Below, piece by piece: positions 63,896-64,000 of a stretch of DNA of 64,000 bases. Every line of letters begins with the position of its first letter. Within the stretch, counting starts at the first letter, position 1. Origin of the DNA: VAZQ01 sp963817015 (GTDB lineage: Bacteria; Pseudomonadota; Alphaproteobacteria; Rhizobiales; Xanthobacteraceae); contig CAWFMV010000014.1 in assembly GCA_963817015.1 (NCBI GenBank), positions 204,853-268,852 on the forward strand, written 5' to 3'. Made by a program: the position numbers and the translations under genes. The notes below the pieces were generated by a model. The model had not been told where the DNA came from. It ran no database searches and saw nothing but the letters and a program-made list of their open reading frames with translations.

Positions 63896-64000
63896 GTCGC
63901 GCGCCATCGCCCGGCGAGCGGGCAAAGCGCAGTGCTTGGGCGACATGCCTTGAACCGGGCGACTGCGTTCAAGCCCGACGTGGCTTAGGTGCGGCAAGCC

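Noticed and set aside
1..64000. CRISPR array, tRNA, rRNA, insertion sequence with transposase, phage
   Set aside because: No regularly spaced direct repeats, no cloverleaf or rRNA stretches, and no transposase, integrase or phage structural protein seen on either strand.

Overview
The window is GC-rich, almost fully coding DNA. It suggests an alphaproteobacterium of the Hyphomicrobiales, most like the Bradyrhizobium, Rhodopseudomonas and Xanthobacteraceae group. The evidence is the number of Bug/TctC-type solute receptors, a RopB-like outer-membrane protein, and three families of intergenic GC-rich palindromes typical of that group. I see no rRNA, tRNA, CRISPR array or transposase.

Layout: 1-3507 is a tctCBA tripartite tricarboxylate transporter operon (minus strand) with a DUF559 gene set between tctC and tctB. 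3594-6643 holds a DUF1330 gene, a Tat-exported LivK-like receptor and a RecD-like helicase. 6730-17603 is an aromatic-degradation island: hydrolase, LigB and LigA ring-cleavage subunits, two fumarylacetoacetate-hydrolase-fold enzymes, a 4,5-dihydroxyphthalate-decarboxylase-like protein, a class II aldolase, a gentisate-dioxygenase-like cupin and two lactonase-like hydrolases, with a hipBA module in the middle. 17662-26150 carries a secreted hydrolase, a very large spermine-synthase-like membrane protein, an outer-membrane barrel, an iron-type binding protein and an ADP-forming acyl-CoA synthetase. 26311-34442 is plus-strand: two Bug receptors, a secreted unknown, gamma-glutamyltransferase, DUF4262, a small Cys-rich secreted protein and a seven-helix patatin. 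34445-40111 (minus) is a UbiD decarboxylase with two receptors and an SsuBC-like ABC importer. 40257-45609 has an XRE regulator, Bug receptor, GNAT, epimerase, hydrolase and receptor. 45872-48068 is feoAB. 48212-52683 is a Rieske ferredoxin, amidohydrolase, stand-alone SecD P1-domain protein, MBL hydrolase and esterase. 52741-56907 has a second DUF559 unit, a 32-residue membrane peptide, a GMC oxidoreductase and three small secreted paralogues. 56999-63895 has a receptor, hydrolase, flavin monooxygenase, an unknown membrane protein and an MFS transporter.

The common theme is scavenging and breakdown of aromatic and other organic acids: many receptors sit next to decarboxylases, ring-cleaving dioxygenases and hydrolases, with almost no local transcription regulator.

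Many genes are broken by single-base indels, mostly +1, while their protein sequence is otherwise well preserved. This is more likely a sequence-quality problem than decay. Genes with one such break are listed as CDS, and those with two or more as pseudogene 'as sequenced', with one exception: the helicase at 5534-6643 is kept as a CDS because its two opposite indels restore the frame.

The most novel-looking structures are two DUF559 genes, each fitted exactly between long inverted repeats that also supply the Shine-Dalgarno sequence, and a trio of small secreted paralogues that share a 20-bp upstream element.
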